DNA of 64,000 bases from NCBI RefSeq assembly GCF_030929615.1, contig NZ_JAVFVU010000021.1, positions 112,822 through 176,821 on the forward strand, read 5' to 3'. The notes under the pieces were generated by a model that worked only from the letters and a program-made list of their open reading frames with translations, was not told the origin of the DNA and searched no databases. This document shows, in pieces, positions 50,059 through 58,063 of this stretch. The stretch comes from Dyadobacter sp. LHD-138. Its GTDB lineage: Bacteria > Bacteroidota > Bacteroidia > Cytophagales > Spirosomataceae. The translations under genes and the position numbers were made by a program. Positions within the stretch are counted from its first letter, which is position 1. Every line of letters begins with the position of its first letter.

Positions 50059-50412
50059 CTATTCCGTTGCCAGGCCCTTCGGCGCAAGCAACAACCTGAT
50101 CGCATCTACAAAACGTTCAAGGTCATCCGTTTTAGTACGTGCGGCTTCACTTCCCGGCGTAGTTAATGAATAATATTTCCGCAGCCGCCCATCGACCTCC
50201 ACAGATTCTGTCACCAGCAGCCCTTCCTGTTCCAATTTATGCAAAACAGGATATAAAGCACCAAAGGTAAGTGCAATCGCCCCGCTCGTACGCTCCTTCA
50301 CCTCTTGCGTAATTTCATAACCATACATACGCTTCTGCTCAGCGAGTAAATTAAGAACAATGGTTTTCAGCGTACCACGCACATATTCGTTACTTGTTGT
50401 GTTCGTATCCAT
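50059..50412 (-). CDS. PadR-family transcriptional regulator
   Basis: A 117-residue winged-helix repressor with the family core YGYEITQEVKERTSG, TFGALYPVLHKLEQEGLL and the wing DGRLRKYYSLT. It dimerises through its C-terminal helix (DDLERFVDAIRLLL). It is first in an operon with the TonB transducer. Its promoter contains a palindrome between the -33 and -7 elements, so self-repression is likely. Confidence 0.92.
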   Translation of the reverse strand: MDTNTTSNEYVRGTLKTIVLNLLAEQKRMYGYEITQEVKERTSGAIALTFGALYPVLHKLEQEGLLVTESVEVDGRLRKYYSLTTPGSEAARTKTDDLERFVDAIRLLLAPKGLATE

Positions 50413-50430
50413 AAGTCAGTTTTTACTCTA

Positions 50431-50460
50431 CAAATATATATAAGTTTTTTATATATGCAA
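50431..50460 (-). promoter_or_regulatory. Strong promoter with internal palindrome, PadR-TonB operon
   Basis: On the minus strand, TTG (50460-50458) and TATATTTG (50438-50431) are separated by exactly 19 bases, a textbook Bacteroidota promoter. An 8-base-arm AT palindrome (ATATATAA / TTATATAT, spacer 5) fills the space between them. The message would have a leader of only about 12 nt. The palindrome is a good PadR operator candidate. Confidence 0.75.
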
Positions 50461-50506
50461 CAATCCAGGTCAAATATTATTAAAATCTGTGATATTTATT
50501 TAAAAA

Positions 50507-50977
50507 TTAATCGTCCGTCAACGGAATAGAACGATTAATACGCTCTTCTAACGAAATAAACGTCTCTGTCCGCTGAATTCCGTTTACTTTTTGAATTTTG
50601 TCATGGAGTATTTCTCTTAAGTGACCTGTATCACGACATACAATTTTAACGAAAATACTATAAATACCCGTAGTATAATGGATATTGACCACTTCCGGAA
50701 TACGCTCCAATTCCAGCGCCACCTGCTCATACAAAGAGCTCTTATCTAAATAAACGCCTAAAAATGCACTGATATCCCACCCCAGTTTGGTCGGGTCGAT
50801 CAGCAACTGTGAACCTTTTACGATACCGAGCTGCTCCATCTTCTTCATGCGAACGTGTACGGTACCGCCCGACACAAATACCCGCTTTCCTATCTCTGTG
50901 TAAGGTAGCGCTGCGTTTTCGATCAGCAGGGACAAAATTTTTAAATCAGTACTGTCTATATCTGAATACTTCTGCAT
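50507..50977 (-). CDS. Lrp/AsnC-family transcriptional regulator
   Basis: A 156-residue protein with an N-terminal HTH (about 1-60; DSTDLKILSLLIENAALPYTE, VSGGTVHVRMKKMEQLGIV) and the RAM ligand-binding domain (about 70-150). Lrp family members assemble as octamers and sense amino acids. It is divergent from the tRNA-like transcription unit at 51087-51425. Two AATTTTTCG direct repeats at 50994-51002 and 51036-51044, 42 bases apart (four helical turns), lie in its upstream region and could be self-binding sites. Confidence 0.92.
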   Translation of the reverse strand: MQKYSDIDSTDLKILSLLIENAALPYTEIGKRVFVSGGTVHVRMKKMEQLGIVKGSQLLIDPTKLGWDISAFLGVYLDKSSLYEQVALELERIPEVVNIHYTTGIYSIFVKIVCRDTGHLREILHDKIQKVNGIQRTETFISLEERINRSIPLTDD

Positions 50978-51086
50978 AAAGCGTATTTTTGTTGAATTTT
51001 TCGCAATTATTTAAAGCAATTTATAAAAATATCGTAAATTTTTCGATTTTTTTATGCAAATATTTTATATTTAAAATTATACCGCT

Positions 51087-51094
51087 TACTTTTG
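51087..51094 (+). promoter_or_regulatory. -7 box of the tRNA-like RNA unit
   Basis: TACTTTTG matches TAnnTTTG. A start of transcription near 51101 would give a leader of about 50 nt before the tRNA-like fold. The -33 region is AT-rich without a clear TTG, so the element is only moderately supported. Confidence 0.5.
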
Positions 51095-51153
51095 CATTGT
51101 CATTCCGGGAAAGACAATTTATTTTAAAAACTGGAATCGACAAAATATCACAT

Positions 51154-51313
51154 TGTAGGGTGATGAAATTGGCAGCCATGCCCTCCTGTCTCGGGGGTGG
51201 TGAATCAGGGATAAACACGGTATAATGCCGACGAAAGTCGACTGGGGTGGACCACCAACAGTATTTGTACCGCGGCTAACCTCACCGTGGGTGGTTCGAA
51301 TCCCCCTCCTACA
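51154..51313 (+). ncRNA. Class II tRNA-like RNA with a giant (about 90-nt) branched variable region
   Basis: All arms of a Leu-type tRNA can be drawn. The acceptor is 51154-51160 (TGTAGGG) with 51307-51313 (TCCTACA), discriminator G at 51314. A 3-bp D stem ATG/CAT holds the loop AAATTGGCAGC. The anticodon arm is CCCTC-CTGTCTC-GGGGG (51181-51197), reading GTC. The T arm 51290-51306 has loop TTCGAAT and one stem mismatch. No CCA is encoded. Between the anticodon and T arms lie 92 bases instead of 4-20. They can fold as GGTGA/TCACC (51199-51203 / 51282-51286), then CGGTA/TACCG (51218-51222 / 51268-51272), then CGAC-GAAA-GTCG (51229-51240). Position 37 is T, unusual for a decoding tRNA. It could be a decayed tRNA with an insertion or a regulatory tRNA mimic. 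Confidence 0.6.
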
Positions 51314-51389
51314 GCAAAAAAAACTTGACAAGCGATTTTTTTCGTAGTAGTTTTATTTGGTTTTTAGTTTGTTGATGAAGTGTAATTTG

Positions 51390-51425
51390 ACACGCGGGTT
51401 CATTTTGAAACCTGCGTGTTTTTTT
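51390..51425 (+). terminator. Intrinsic terminator of the tRNA-like RNA unit
   Basis: An 11-base stem (51390-51400 / 51409-51419, one G-U pair) with an 8-base loop, running straight into seven Ts (51419-51425): a classical factor-independent terminator on the plus strand. No plus-strand protein gene lies upstream, so it most likely ends the tRNA-like transcript. The stretch 51426-51652 contains nothing else that I recognise. Confidence 0.85.
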
Positions 51426-51652
51426 GTTTTAGAGACAAAAAGTTGCTTTCAAGACTTCAAGAGCACTTTACCTAACCATAGAAGTAAAGTCAACCGGCCA
51501 CCGTTCATGCATAACAGTTGGTACCTGGACACCACCCTTCATAGATTATTTTACATGTCATCCTCCCGTCTACCACTAAATTACTGATCGTTACAAAATT
51601 ATTTTCGGAATTTGTTAAAATAATAGTTCGCCTGATAAAATTAAACAACAAG

Positions 51653-51705
51653 AAATCCGCAGTAAACAGACGGGCTTCCCAGCGCATGCTGTTTACTACG
51701 GATTT
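51653..51705 (-). terminator. Terminator hairpin of the ConA-like protein gene
   Basis: Arms of 17 bases (51653-51669 / 51689-51705) with one non-Watson-Crick position and a 19-base loop, starting 15 bases after the minus-strand stop at 51720. Confidence 0.7.
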
Positions 51706-51719
51706 TTGCAGAAATGAAC

Positions 51720-52868
51720 TTACTTTATTATCGATATCCCTTCCATATCTTCCATTCGGGCAACAATACCCCATCCGTAAAAATCATTGGATACGCCGAT
51801 CAGTATTTCATTTTTCCCCTCTTTAAACGGAATTATAAACGACGTATTTTCCAATGACAACCGGCCGAAAGGCTCTTTCATGATGGGTGATCCAAAAGAA
51901 TTCTTATCAACGTAGAGATAACGGCCATTCAGCAGAACCCAAACTTCATCGCTGAAACCAAGCGAAATCTTTTTCTTTTGTTCCATTTTCGAATTGATAT
52001 TGACTTTTAACCATACCAGCCTCCTCTTGTTATTAACACTTCCCCCAAATTTCCTGGTAAGATTAACCAGCCCCATTCTTTCTGACACCACAGGCTCCCA
52101 GATTTCTTCCGGCTTTGGAATAAAATCGTTACTAAAATCAACGTTTGTCGGTGTTTCAAAGGGCTTGCTGACCTGCCAATTCCGTAGATATCGCGGATCG
52201 TGATCCGTAAGATCTATACCTGCCAAAGGCGACAGATTTCCCGTATCGTTCATTTTTATAACCAGATTCGAGATTACAGATTCCCCTTCAAAGGCGATTG
52301 TTCCGTCAGATACATTACCTTCCAGCCTGGGGACTTCCACCACTGGCCTGGCCATATCATTCACATAAGCCTGAAACTGCTTCCCCGAAATCACCAGTTT
52401 GACGTGATTCCAGCCTTCTTTCCAAAAATAAGCATTGCCCTGAAAATGCCCCAACAAATCCCACAGGTTTACGCCGGAAATATGAGGTGCGTATTGAACC
52501 GTTTCCATAGCAGTGGAATCGCGGAGGCGATGTGTTCGAAAATAGAAACATTCGTTCTCCCTGGCATCCTGCCAGCGAAAATAAACCGAGACAAAACGTG
52601 CATCAGCCGGAATAAAATCAAATTCAATCGTGCCGTTTGAAAAAGAAGTATTTTTCAAAATAACCTGTCTACCCTTCGGTGAAAGTTTCATTGATGGCCT
52701 TGAATCATGCATTACAAACGCTACTTTCTCATGCTGATAATCCCAATTTTCGGCTTTTAATGAGATTGTGGTATTTGAATCAGCAGGCGTTTTCGTCCGG
52801 TTTTTCTTTTTTTGAGCAACCACTGATAGTGAAATCAGTAGCAAAAAAATGATTAATATCTTTTTCAT
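51720..52868 (-). CDS. Secreted concanavalin-A-like domain protein
   Basis: A 382-residue protein. The ATG at 52868 is chosen because it opens the signal peptide (MKKILIIFLLLISLSVVAQ). Residues about 40-220 form a LamG/ConA-like jelly roll similar to DUF1080 (GTIEFDFIPADARFVSVYFR, EGWNHVKLVISGKQFQAYVN). Residues about 230-382 form a second sandwich ending NEILIGVSNDFYGWGIVAR, which resembles the C-terminal module of the DUF4838 proteins in this window. Enzymatic activity is not evident; glycan binding is plausible. It is divergent from the membrane HTH protein gene, and the two probably form a unit. Confidence 0.8.
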   Translation of the reverse strand: MKKILIIFLLLISLSVVAQKKKNRTKTPADSNTTISLKAENWDYQHEKVAFVMHDSRPSMKLSPKGRQVILKNTSFSNGTIEFDFIPADARFVSVYFRWQDARENECFYFRTHRLRDSTAMETVQYAPHISGVNLWDLLGHFQGNAYFWKEGWNHVKLVISGKQFQAYVNDMARPVVEVPRLEGNVSDGTIAFEGESVISNLVIKMNDTGNLSPLAGIDLTDHDPRYLRNWQVSKPFETPTNVDFSNDFIPKPEEIWEPVVSERMGLVNLTRKFGGSVNNKRRLVWLKVNINSKMEQKKKISLGFSDEVWVLLNGRYLYVDKNSFGSPIMKEPFGRLSLENTSFIIPFKEGKNEILIGVSNDFYGWGIVARMEDMEGISIIK

Positions 52869-52913
52869 GACTTTTAATTGTTCAGATTGATTTAATATAA
52901 AATTCACTATAAG

Positions 52914-52943
52914 TTTGGGTTTTAAGGTTTCCGGTTACCTTTG
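52914..52943 (+). promoter_or_regulatory. Promoter of the membrane HTH protein gene
   Basis: TTTG at 52914-52917 and TACCTTTG at 52936-52943 are 18 bases apart, matching both Bacteroidota elements. A leader of about 75 nt precedes the ATG at 53024. A possible minus-strand -7 (TATGTTTG, 52952-52945) overlaps it, so the divergent promoters may interfere. Confidence 0.6.
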
Positions 52944-53023
52944 GCAAACATAAACAGCGCGCCCATTTTATCGTTGCTCAAATTCTGGTCAAGTTTTTTC
53001 AAGTTATATCACACTGAATTCCA

Positions 53024-54289
53024 ATGCTGTCCGACATAAGTGAACTATTGCGATGTAAAAAAATAATTGAGCAAAAGCTTGATTGGGGCGACAGTGAAAA
53101 CTGGCAAAGCTCCGATTTTGAAAATCTCAATCAGCTGATTCTTGATAAAACCGGGGTTTCATTAAGCGTGAGTACGCTGCGCAGAATTTGGGGAAGAGTC
53201 GAATACAATCACCTGCCCAGCGTGACAACTTTAAATACCCTGGCGAAGTTTGCCGGTTTTGAAGACTGGCGTAATTTCATGAAGAAGAATGCTTCTGAAC
53301 CAGATCTGAATCGAAATCCGTCCACTGAGAAAAAAACAAGAATCCATTCGGGGTCACTCGTGAAATTTGCGTGGATCTTTGGACTTGCTGTGTTTACAGG
53401 TCTGATAACTATTCTCGCGTTCGACAAAGGCCAACCTCAGCTCAAATCTGAGGAATATGCTTTTAGCAGCCAGCCCATTACCAAAGGAATCCCTAACTCA
53501 GTCATTTTCACATACGATGCATCGAAAGCTCCGGGAGATTCGATTTTCATACAACAATCCTGGGATAAACGTCGCAGAACAGTGGTCGAGAAAAACCTCC
53601 ACAAACATACTTCTATCTACTACGAACCGGGTTTTTACATTGCTAAACTTATCGTGGGTGAACAAATTGTGAAGGAGCATAAGTTACTGGTGCCTACCAC
53701 TGGTTGGCTCGGCACGATCGACGGGCCGACAATTCCTGTATATCTCAAAAACCGTGAGTTTATGGCCGACAGCATTTTACAATTGCCTGTAAGTGTTATT
53801 GCCACCAAAAATATACCGATGCAGCCCCAGACTCCCAACATTCATTATTATAATGTTGGCAACTTTGAGCCCGTTTCGATAAAGAACTTTAATTTCAGTA
53901 GTGAAATTAAAAATGAGTTCAGGGACGGCGCGGGTGCTTGTCAGTTATCGGCCATTACGTTAATTACAGATGATATACCTATCGTCATTCCGTTTTCGGC
54001 AAAGGGTTGCGTTTCCGAGTTAAACTTTCTCAGCATCGATAATTTCATTTCGGGAAAAAAGGAAGACCTTTCTGCTTTTGGCGCCGATTTTTCGGATTGG
54101 GTAAAGGTTTCATGCAAAAGCTCCGGAACTAAAATTCAATATTCAGTCAACAATAAACAGGTGCTGGAGTTGCCCTTGCCCGCCCGTGACATCCATGTTG
54201 TGGGTTTGGCCTACACATTTCAAGGAACAGGAGCGGTTAAAAAAGTGAGTTTAAGCAGCCAAAACAAAATCATTTTTCAAGCATTCTGA
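53024..54289 (+). CDS. Membrane-anchored HTH protein with extracytoplasmic domain
   Basis: A 421-residue protein. Residues 1-88 are a DNA-binding-like domain (TGVSLSVSTLRRIWGRVEYN, LPSVTTLNTLAKFAGFEDW). One membrane helix is at 113-133 (VKFAWIFGLAVFTGLITIL). Residues about 145-421 are extracytoplasmic and beta-rich. The layout suggests a one-component membrane regulator that senses something outside the cytoplasm; I cannot name a characterised family. It is divergent from the secreted ConA-like protein, a likely regulatory target or sensing partner. Confidence 0.75.
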   Translation: MLSDISELLRCKKIIEQKLDWGDSENWQSSDFENLNQLILDKTGVSLSVSTLRRIWGRVEYNHLPSVTTLNTLAKFAGFEDWRNFMKKNASEPDLNRNPSTEKKTRIHSGSLVKFAWIFGLAVFTGLITILAFDKGQPQLKSEEYAFSSQPITKGIPNSVIFTYDASKAPGDSIFIQQSWDKRRRTVVEKNLHKHTSIYYEPGFYIAKLIVGEQIVKEHKLLVPTTGWLGTIDGPTIPVYLKNREFMADSILQLPVSVIATKNIPMQPQTPNIHYYNVGNFEPVSIKNFNFSSEIKNEFRDGAGACQLSAITLITDDIPIVIPFSAKGCVSELNFLSIDNFISGKKEDLSAFGADFSDWVKVSCKSSGTKIQYSVNNKQVLELPLPARDIHVVGLAYTFQGTGAVKKVSLSSQNKIIFQAF

Positions 54290-54308
54290 TTGCGTTTCAA
54301 ACCCGAAC

Positions 54309-54347
54309 AAAACAGCCTGACGGCACGCTGAGCGATCAGCCTGTTTT
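54309..54347. terminator. Terminator hairpin between convergent genes
   Basis: Arms of 12 bases (54309-54320 / 54336-54347) with one mismatch, followed by a T-rich tract on the plus strand. It separates the HTH protein gene (+) from the TonB-dependent receptor gene (-). Confidence 0.65.
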
Positions 54348-54412
54348 CATTTTTCAAAAAAGCTCAATGCTTTTAATCATTTAGGACAAAGTGTTTTTTT
54401 CGCAAAATCTGA

Positions 54413-56767
54413 TCAGAATTCGATACGATAATTGAAGTTGGGATACAGACCAGTCTGATAGATGGTCTTGATTTTACCGGTCCTCACATCAAAATGCTTC
54501 GAGAATATGTTTTTCGTGTTGCTTACATTCTGGATGTCAACAAACCATTCCTGAGCCATCCGCTTCCCGTTTTGTCTGTATGTCAGCTTTAAATCGGTCC
54601 TGAAATAAAATTTGAAGCGATTTTCATAAGCGCGGCTTTTGTCGGTTATCTCCCACCCTGTTTCAATGGATTTTTGCAGATCAACGGGAATATAGGGCCG
54701 CCCACCCGCGAGCGCTACTTTTAAATCAACGGCAACACTGTGTTTCTCATTAATCTTCCACTCTTTCCCACCCAGGAAATTGACCACATAGCGACCGTTA
54801 AAAGCCGTATTTCGCCATATTTTATCGCTTCCCTGGTATTTGGACTCATACAGTGAAATGGTCGTGAGAAAATAATAACCCTTATTAAAATTCCTTTCCA
54901 AAGTAATTTCCAGACCATAATTTTTTCCTTTACCCTCATTAACCAGACTATCCACGTCCGGCGCAGAAAACGTTGCACCCAGATTAAGGACTGAAGTCGT
55001 TGACCGAAATCTTTCAACGGGCACATTGTATAGATGCTGAGAATACACTTCCGTTTTCAGTTTTATATTATCGCCAAAATACCGTTCGTATCCACCCACA
55101 AACTGATAACTTTTGGTAAGGTCCAAATCCATGTTTGTCTGCGTAAAACTCCCGTCAGTATTTCTGGTTTTGTAAAAGTAAAGCTGTATCGGTTGCATCT
55201 TACTGTTCATACCCGCAGCAAAAGAAACGGCTTGTCGCAACGGCAGATCATAACGCATGCCCAGCCTTGGCTCAACCGCATTTTTTTTATTCAGATTGAA
55301 ATACGTAAAATGCAGTCCGCCGTTAATCGTCAGTTCGTTCAAGGGTTTGTATTGCCACTGTCCATATGCCTGGGCCAGCTCCGTCCCACCATTTTCATCC
55401 CTTAAACGTCGGTATATTTTGTTGCTGTAAGTACTGTCCAACAGGTCATAGGACAACTTATGAAGATACACGCCCGCTGAAAACAGATTTTTGGCGTTCA
55501 GCTTTTTGTTGTAAATGCCGGTAAATGTAATCCTTCCCAGACCAGACTTATCCCTGTACCGGTTAAAAGGCTGACGTTCATCATTAAGCGAATCAATTTG
55601 CGTTTCAAAAACAGACCCGGAAACAGCGAGCGATGCTTTTAGAGAAGTCTTTTCGTTGAAATAATGCAGGTAGGACAACCCGGCCACGCCCATTTTTGCT
55701 TTGTTGACAAGATTACTGTACGCGTCGCTGTAAAGGTTGGCCGTATCTTTCAAATCACCCTTGAAAGATATATCACTGGTGCCCCCTACCCCGTAGATAC
55801 TCCATCTGCTTCCGGCTTTTTTCGTTGGGATATCTATTTTAAAAGATAGGTCCTGATAATTCGGCACACTGCTGCCCGTTCCCAAATTCACACCGAGTTT
55901 TTGTACGAGACCCATTACCGAATAGCGGTAGTGCGCGAGATATGTCGCCTTTTTCCCTTTTTTAAACGGCCCCTCCGCACCCAGTTCAAAGCCGTTGAAA
56001 CCGACCTGTCCGGTATACTCGCGTTTATCCCGATTGCCTGTTTTCAGTTGTAGGTCAAAAACACCGCTGAGCGCATTGCCATAGGAAGCCGGAAAAGCCC
56101 CCGTAAAAAAATCGGATTGACTCAATACGTTGTTATTCAAAATAGTGACAGGACCGCCCGTTGCACCCAATGCGCCATAATGGCTCGGATTGGGGATATC
56201 GATACCTTCGAGCCGCCACAGAAGTCCGGTAGGAGAATTTCCTCTGATTACGATATCATTGCGGGCATCATTATTTCCCACGACGCCCGCAAAATTGGCC
56301 GCCATGCGCGAAGGATCATTCCGGCTTCCGGCAAAGCGGCGCGTATTTTCAACATCAAATGTCCTGGCGCTAAGCGTTCCAAATTCGTTATTTAGAACAT
56401 CCTGATTGCGGTTTGCCTTTACTGTCAGCTCCTCTGCATTAATCACCTGTTCAATAAGCCGGATTTCAAGATTGACTTCCTTCCCGGCCGTAACCAGCAC
56501 ATCGGGAACAATCTGCTCACCATAACCCACACAGGTTATCTTCAACGTCTGACGACCAAGCGGCACGAACGGCAACCTGAAAATACCTTCCTGATCGGAC
56601 TGTATACCGGTCAGCGGCTCACTCCCCACCAGGATAACATGAACACCTGGCAAGGAACTTCCGGACTGGGCATCCAGAATTTTTCCCTTTACTGTATTGG
56701 ATAAAGTTTGCGACCAGCCTGCATAAAAACAGAGCTCCAATAAGGTTGTTAGTATTACTTTTTTCAT
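54413..56767 (-). CDS. TonB-dependent receptor with carboxypeptidase-like N-terminal domain
   Basis: A 784-residue outer membrane protein with signal peptide (1-19). A carboxypeptidase-regulatory-like domain is at about 25-110 (VKGKILDAQSGSSLPGVHVI). The plug is at about 120-240 (VIRGNSPTGLLWRLEGIDIP, GALSGVFDLQLKTGN). The barrel covers the rest and ends with a terminal phenylalanine. It is shorter than SusC proteins and has no SusD partner, so the substrate may be a small ligand such as a peptide, siderophore or metal complex. A small lipoprotein and a LytS/LytTR pair are encoded upstream on the same strand. Confidence 0.9.
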   Translation of the reverse strand: MKKVILTTLLELCFYAGWSQTLSNTVKGKILDAQSGSSLPGVHVILVGSEPLTGIQSDQEGIFRLPFVPLGRQTLKITCVGYGEQIVPDVLVTAGKEVNLEIRLIEQVINAEELTVKANRNQDVLNNEFGTLSARTFDVENTRRFAGSRNDPSRMAANFAGVVGNNDARNDIVIRGNSPTGLLWRLEGIDIPNPSHYGALGATGGPVTILNNNVLSQSDFFTGAFPASYGNALSGVFDLQLKTGNRDKREYTGQVGFNGFELGAEGPFKKGKKATYLAHYRYSVMGLVQKLGVNLGTGSSVPNYQDLSFKIDIPTKKAGSRWSIYGVGGTSDISFKGDLKDTANLYSDAYSNLVNKAKMGVAGLSYLHYFNEKTSLKASLAVSGSVFETQIDSLNDERQPFNRYRDKSGLGRITFTGIYNKKLNAKNLFSAGVYLHKLSYDLLDSTYSNKIYRRLRDENGGTELAQAYGQWQYKPLNELTINGGLHFTYFNLNKKNAVEPRLGMRYDLPLRQAVSFAAGMNSKMQPIQLYFYKTRNTDGSFTQTNMDLDLTKSYQFVGGYERYFGDNIKLKTEVYSQHLYNVPVERFRSTTSVLNLGATFSAPDVDSLVNEGKGKNYGLEITLERNFNKGYYFLTTISLYESKYQGSDKIWRNTAFNGRYVVNFLGGKEWKINEKHSVAVDLKVALAGGRPYIPVDLQKSIETGWEITDKSRAYENRFKFYFRTDLKLTYRQNGKRMAQEWFVDIQNVSNTKNIFSKHFDVRTGKIKTIYQTGLYPNFNYRIEF

Positions 56768-56859
56768 GACTATGGAAAAGTGTGGACATAAGATCGTTTA
56801 GGAAATCACGCGAATCCTCTTTACTTAAATCAACAATATTTACTTCCGTGAGGCAAATT

Positions 56860-57126
56860 TCAGATGCGGCTGGTAACGTTGGCGATTATACTTTTAACTT
56901 TAAAACCATCGTCTTTCAGTCTGAAAAGTTCACAGCCTTTTTCGGACTGATCGTTAACGATTAGCTTGTGCGTAATTTCGTCATAGTCCCATTTCAGGTT
57001 TTTTGAATCGGAATCGGGAAATAAATCCTGCTGAAATCGGGATACTTCGCAGACATTGTTGCAGGCCAGCAATCCAGGCAGAAAAAGTGAATGAAGCGAG
57101 CGTTTTAATGAAGTTTGACTTAACAT
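56860..57126 (-). CDS. Small predicted lipoprotein
   Basis: An 88-residue protein with a short basic N-terminus, a hydrophobic stretch and lipobox LLAC (Cys22). The mature part is charged (NLKWDYDEITHKLIVNDQSE, CELFRLKDDGFKVKSI) and looks like a small beta-sheet domain. It lies 92 bases upstream of the TonB-dependent receptor and is probably cotranscribed. No family is recognised. Confidence 0.6.
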   Translation of the reverse strand: MLSQTSLKRSLHSLFLPGLLACNNVCEVSRFQQDLFPDSDSKNLKWDYDEITHKLIVNDQSEKGCELFRLKDDGFKVKSIIANVTSRI

Positions 57127-57289
57127 GGCTATGAAATTTGATAAATTATAAATGCAACAACCTCTGTCTCAGGCAGAGACCTTCCAGTCTACAAATTTTA
57201 TTTATATAAAACTGCAATCCAACTTTAATGACTAAACGGTAAAGAGTGCGCAGATTCACAATTTATCAAACTATAAATCAATCACTTAA

Positions 57290-58063
57290 CTAGCCAATTT
57301 TAGTCAAAAAAGCCTTAATTGTATCTCTGTACCCACGCGTCCATTTCACTTTGTGGCCGCCCGTCAGATGAACGATATACTCGCCGTTAAAATAGGTTTC
57401 GAGTTCTGCGATGCAATTGATATTGATAATATTGGACCGGCTGACACGTATCATTAGCGTAGGATCCAGGCGGTTTTCCAGGCTCGTCAGGCTTTCATAA
57501 ATCGTATACGTTTTCGAAGCGGTGAATAACGAAATATAATTTCCGTCCGCGCCAAAATGGGTAATATCCTCCACTTTTACAAGATACATCCGCCCGGCTT
57601 CCTTGACCAGGATCCGCTGCAAATAATTACCTCCTTTTTCTTCCTTCTGCTCTAATAATAACCGGTTGACAAGTTCTTCAATACGCGGCTGCGCCTGTTG
57701 ACTTAACCGCTCTTTCAAACGTCCCAGCGACTGGTGAAAACGGATTTCATCGAAAGGTTTTAGTAAATAATCAATCGCATTGACCTCAAATGCACGCAAC
57801 GCATACTGATCGTAAGCGGTCGTAAAAACCACGAAAGGCTGATGGTGCGGCCACACTTCCTTTAAAACCTCGAAACCGTCAAGCTCCGGCATCTGAATAT
57901 CGAGAAATATAATATCGGGTTTGTGCTGCAATATTTTTATCACGGCTTCCGTACCATTTGCAGCCTCATCCACCACGCGAATGGAAGTGTCTCCCGTCAG
58001 AAACGTCCGAATCACGTCCCTTGCCAATATCTCATCATCTATAATAAGGCAGCAATATGTCAT
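57290..58063 (-). CDS. LytTR-type response regulator
   Basis: A 257-residue protein. The receiver domain (1-120) has acidic pair Asp9/Asp10, phosphoacceptor Asp55 in IIFLDIQMPELDG and the conserved Lys in YLLKPF. The LytTR DNA-binding domain is at about 150-255 (RSNIININCIAELE, FNGEYIVHLTGG). Its start lies inside the end of the histidine kinase gene (29-base overlap), so the two are coupled. Confidence 0.95.
   Translation of the reverse strand: MTYCCLIIDDEILARDVIRTFLTGDTSIRVVDEAANGTEAVIKILQHKPDIIFLDIQMPELDGFEVLKEVWPHHQPFVVFTTAYDQYALRAFEVNAIDYLLKPFDEIRFHQSLGRLKERLSQQAQPRIEELVNRLLLEQKEEKGGNYLQRILVKEAGRMYLVKVEDITHFGADGNYISLFTASKTYTIYESLTSLENRLDPTLMIRVSRSNIININCIAELETYFNGEYIVHLTGGHKVKWTRGYRDTIKAFLTKIG

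Noticed and set aside
50989..51225. A 78-codon plus-strand frame
   Set aside because: It overlaps the Lrp promoter zone and the tRNA-like RNA and encodes nothing protein-like.
51154..51240. Hammerhead ribozyme suggested by TGATGA and GAAA
   Set aside because: The CTGATGA core is not met (the preceding base is G) and the GAAA is the loop of a stable 4-bp hairpin.
51154..51313. tmRNA, signal-recognition-particle RNA or RNase P RNA
   Set aside because: No tmRNA start sequence or tag frame, no SRP GGAAG/GCAG core and no RNase P GAGGAAAGTC motif; the tRNA-like cloverleaf explains the ends better.
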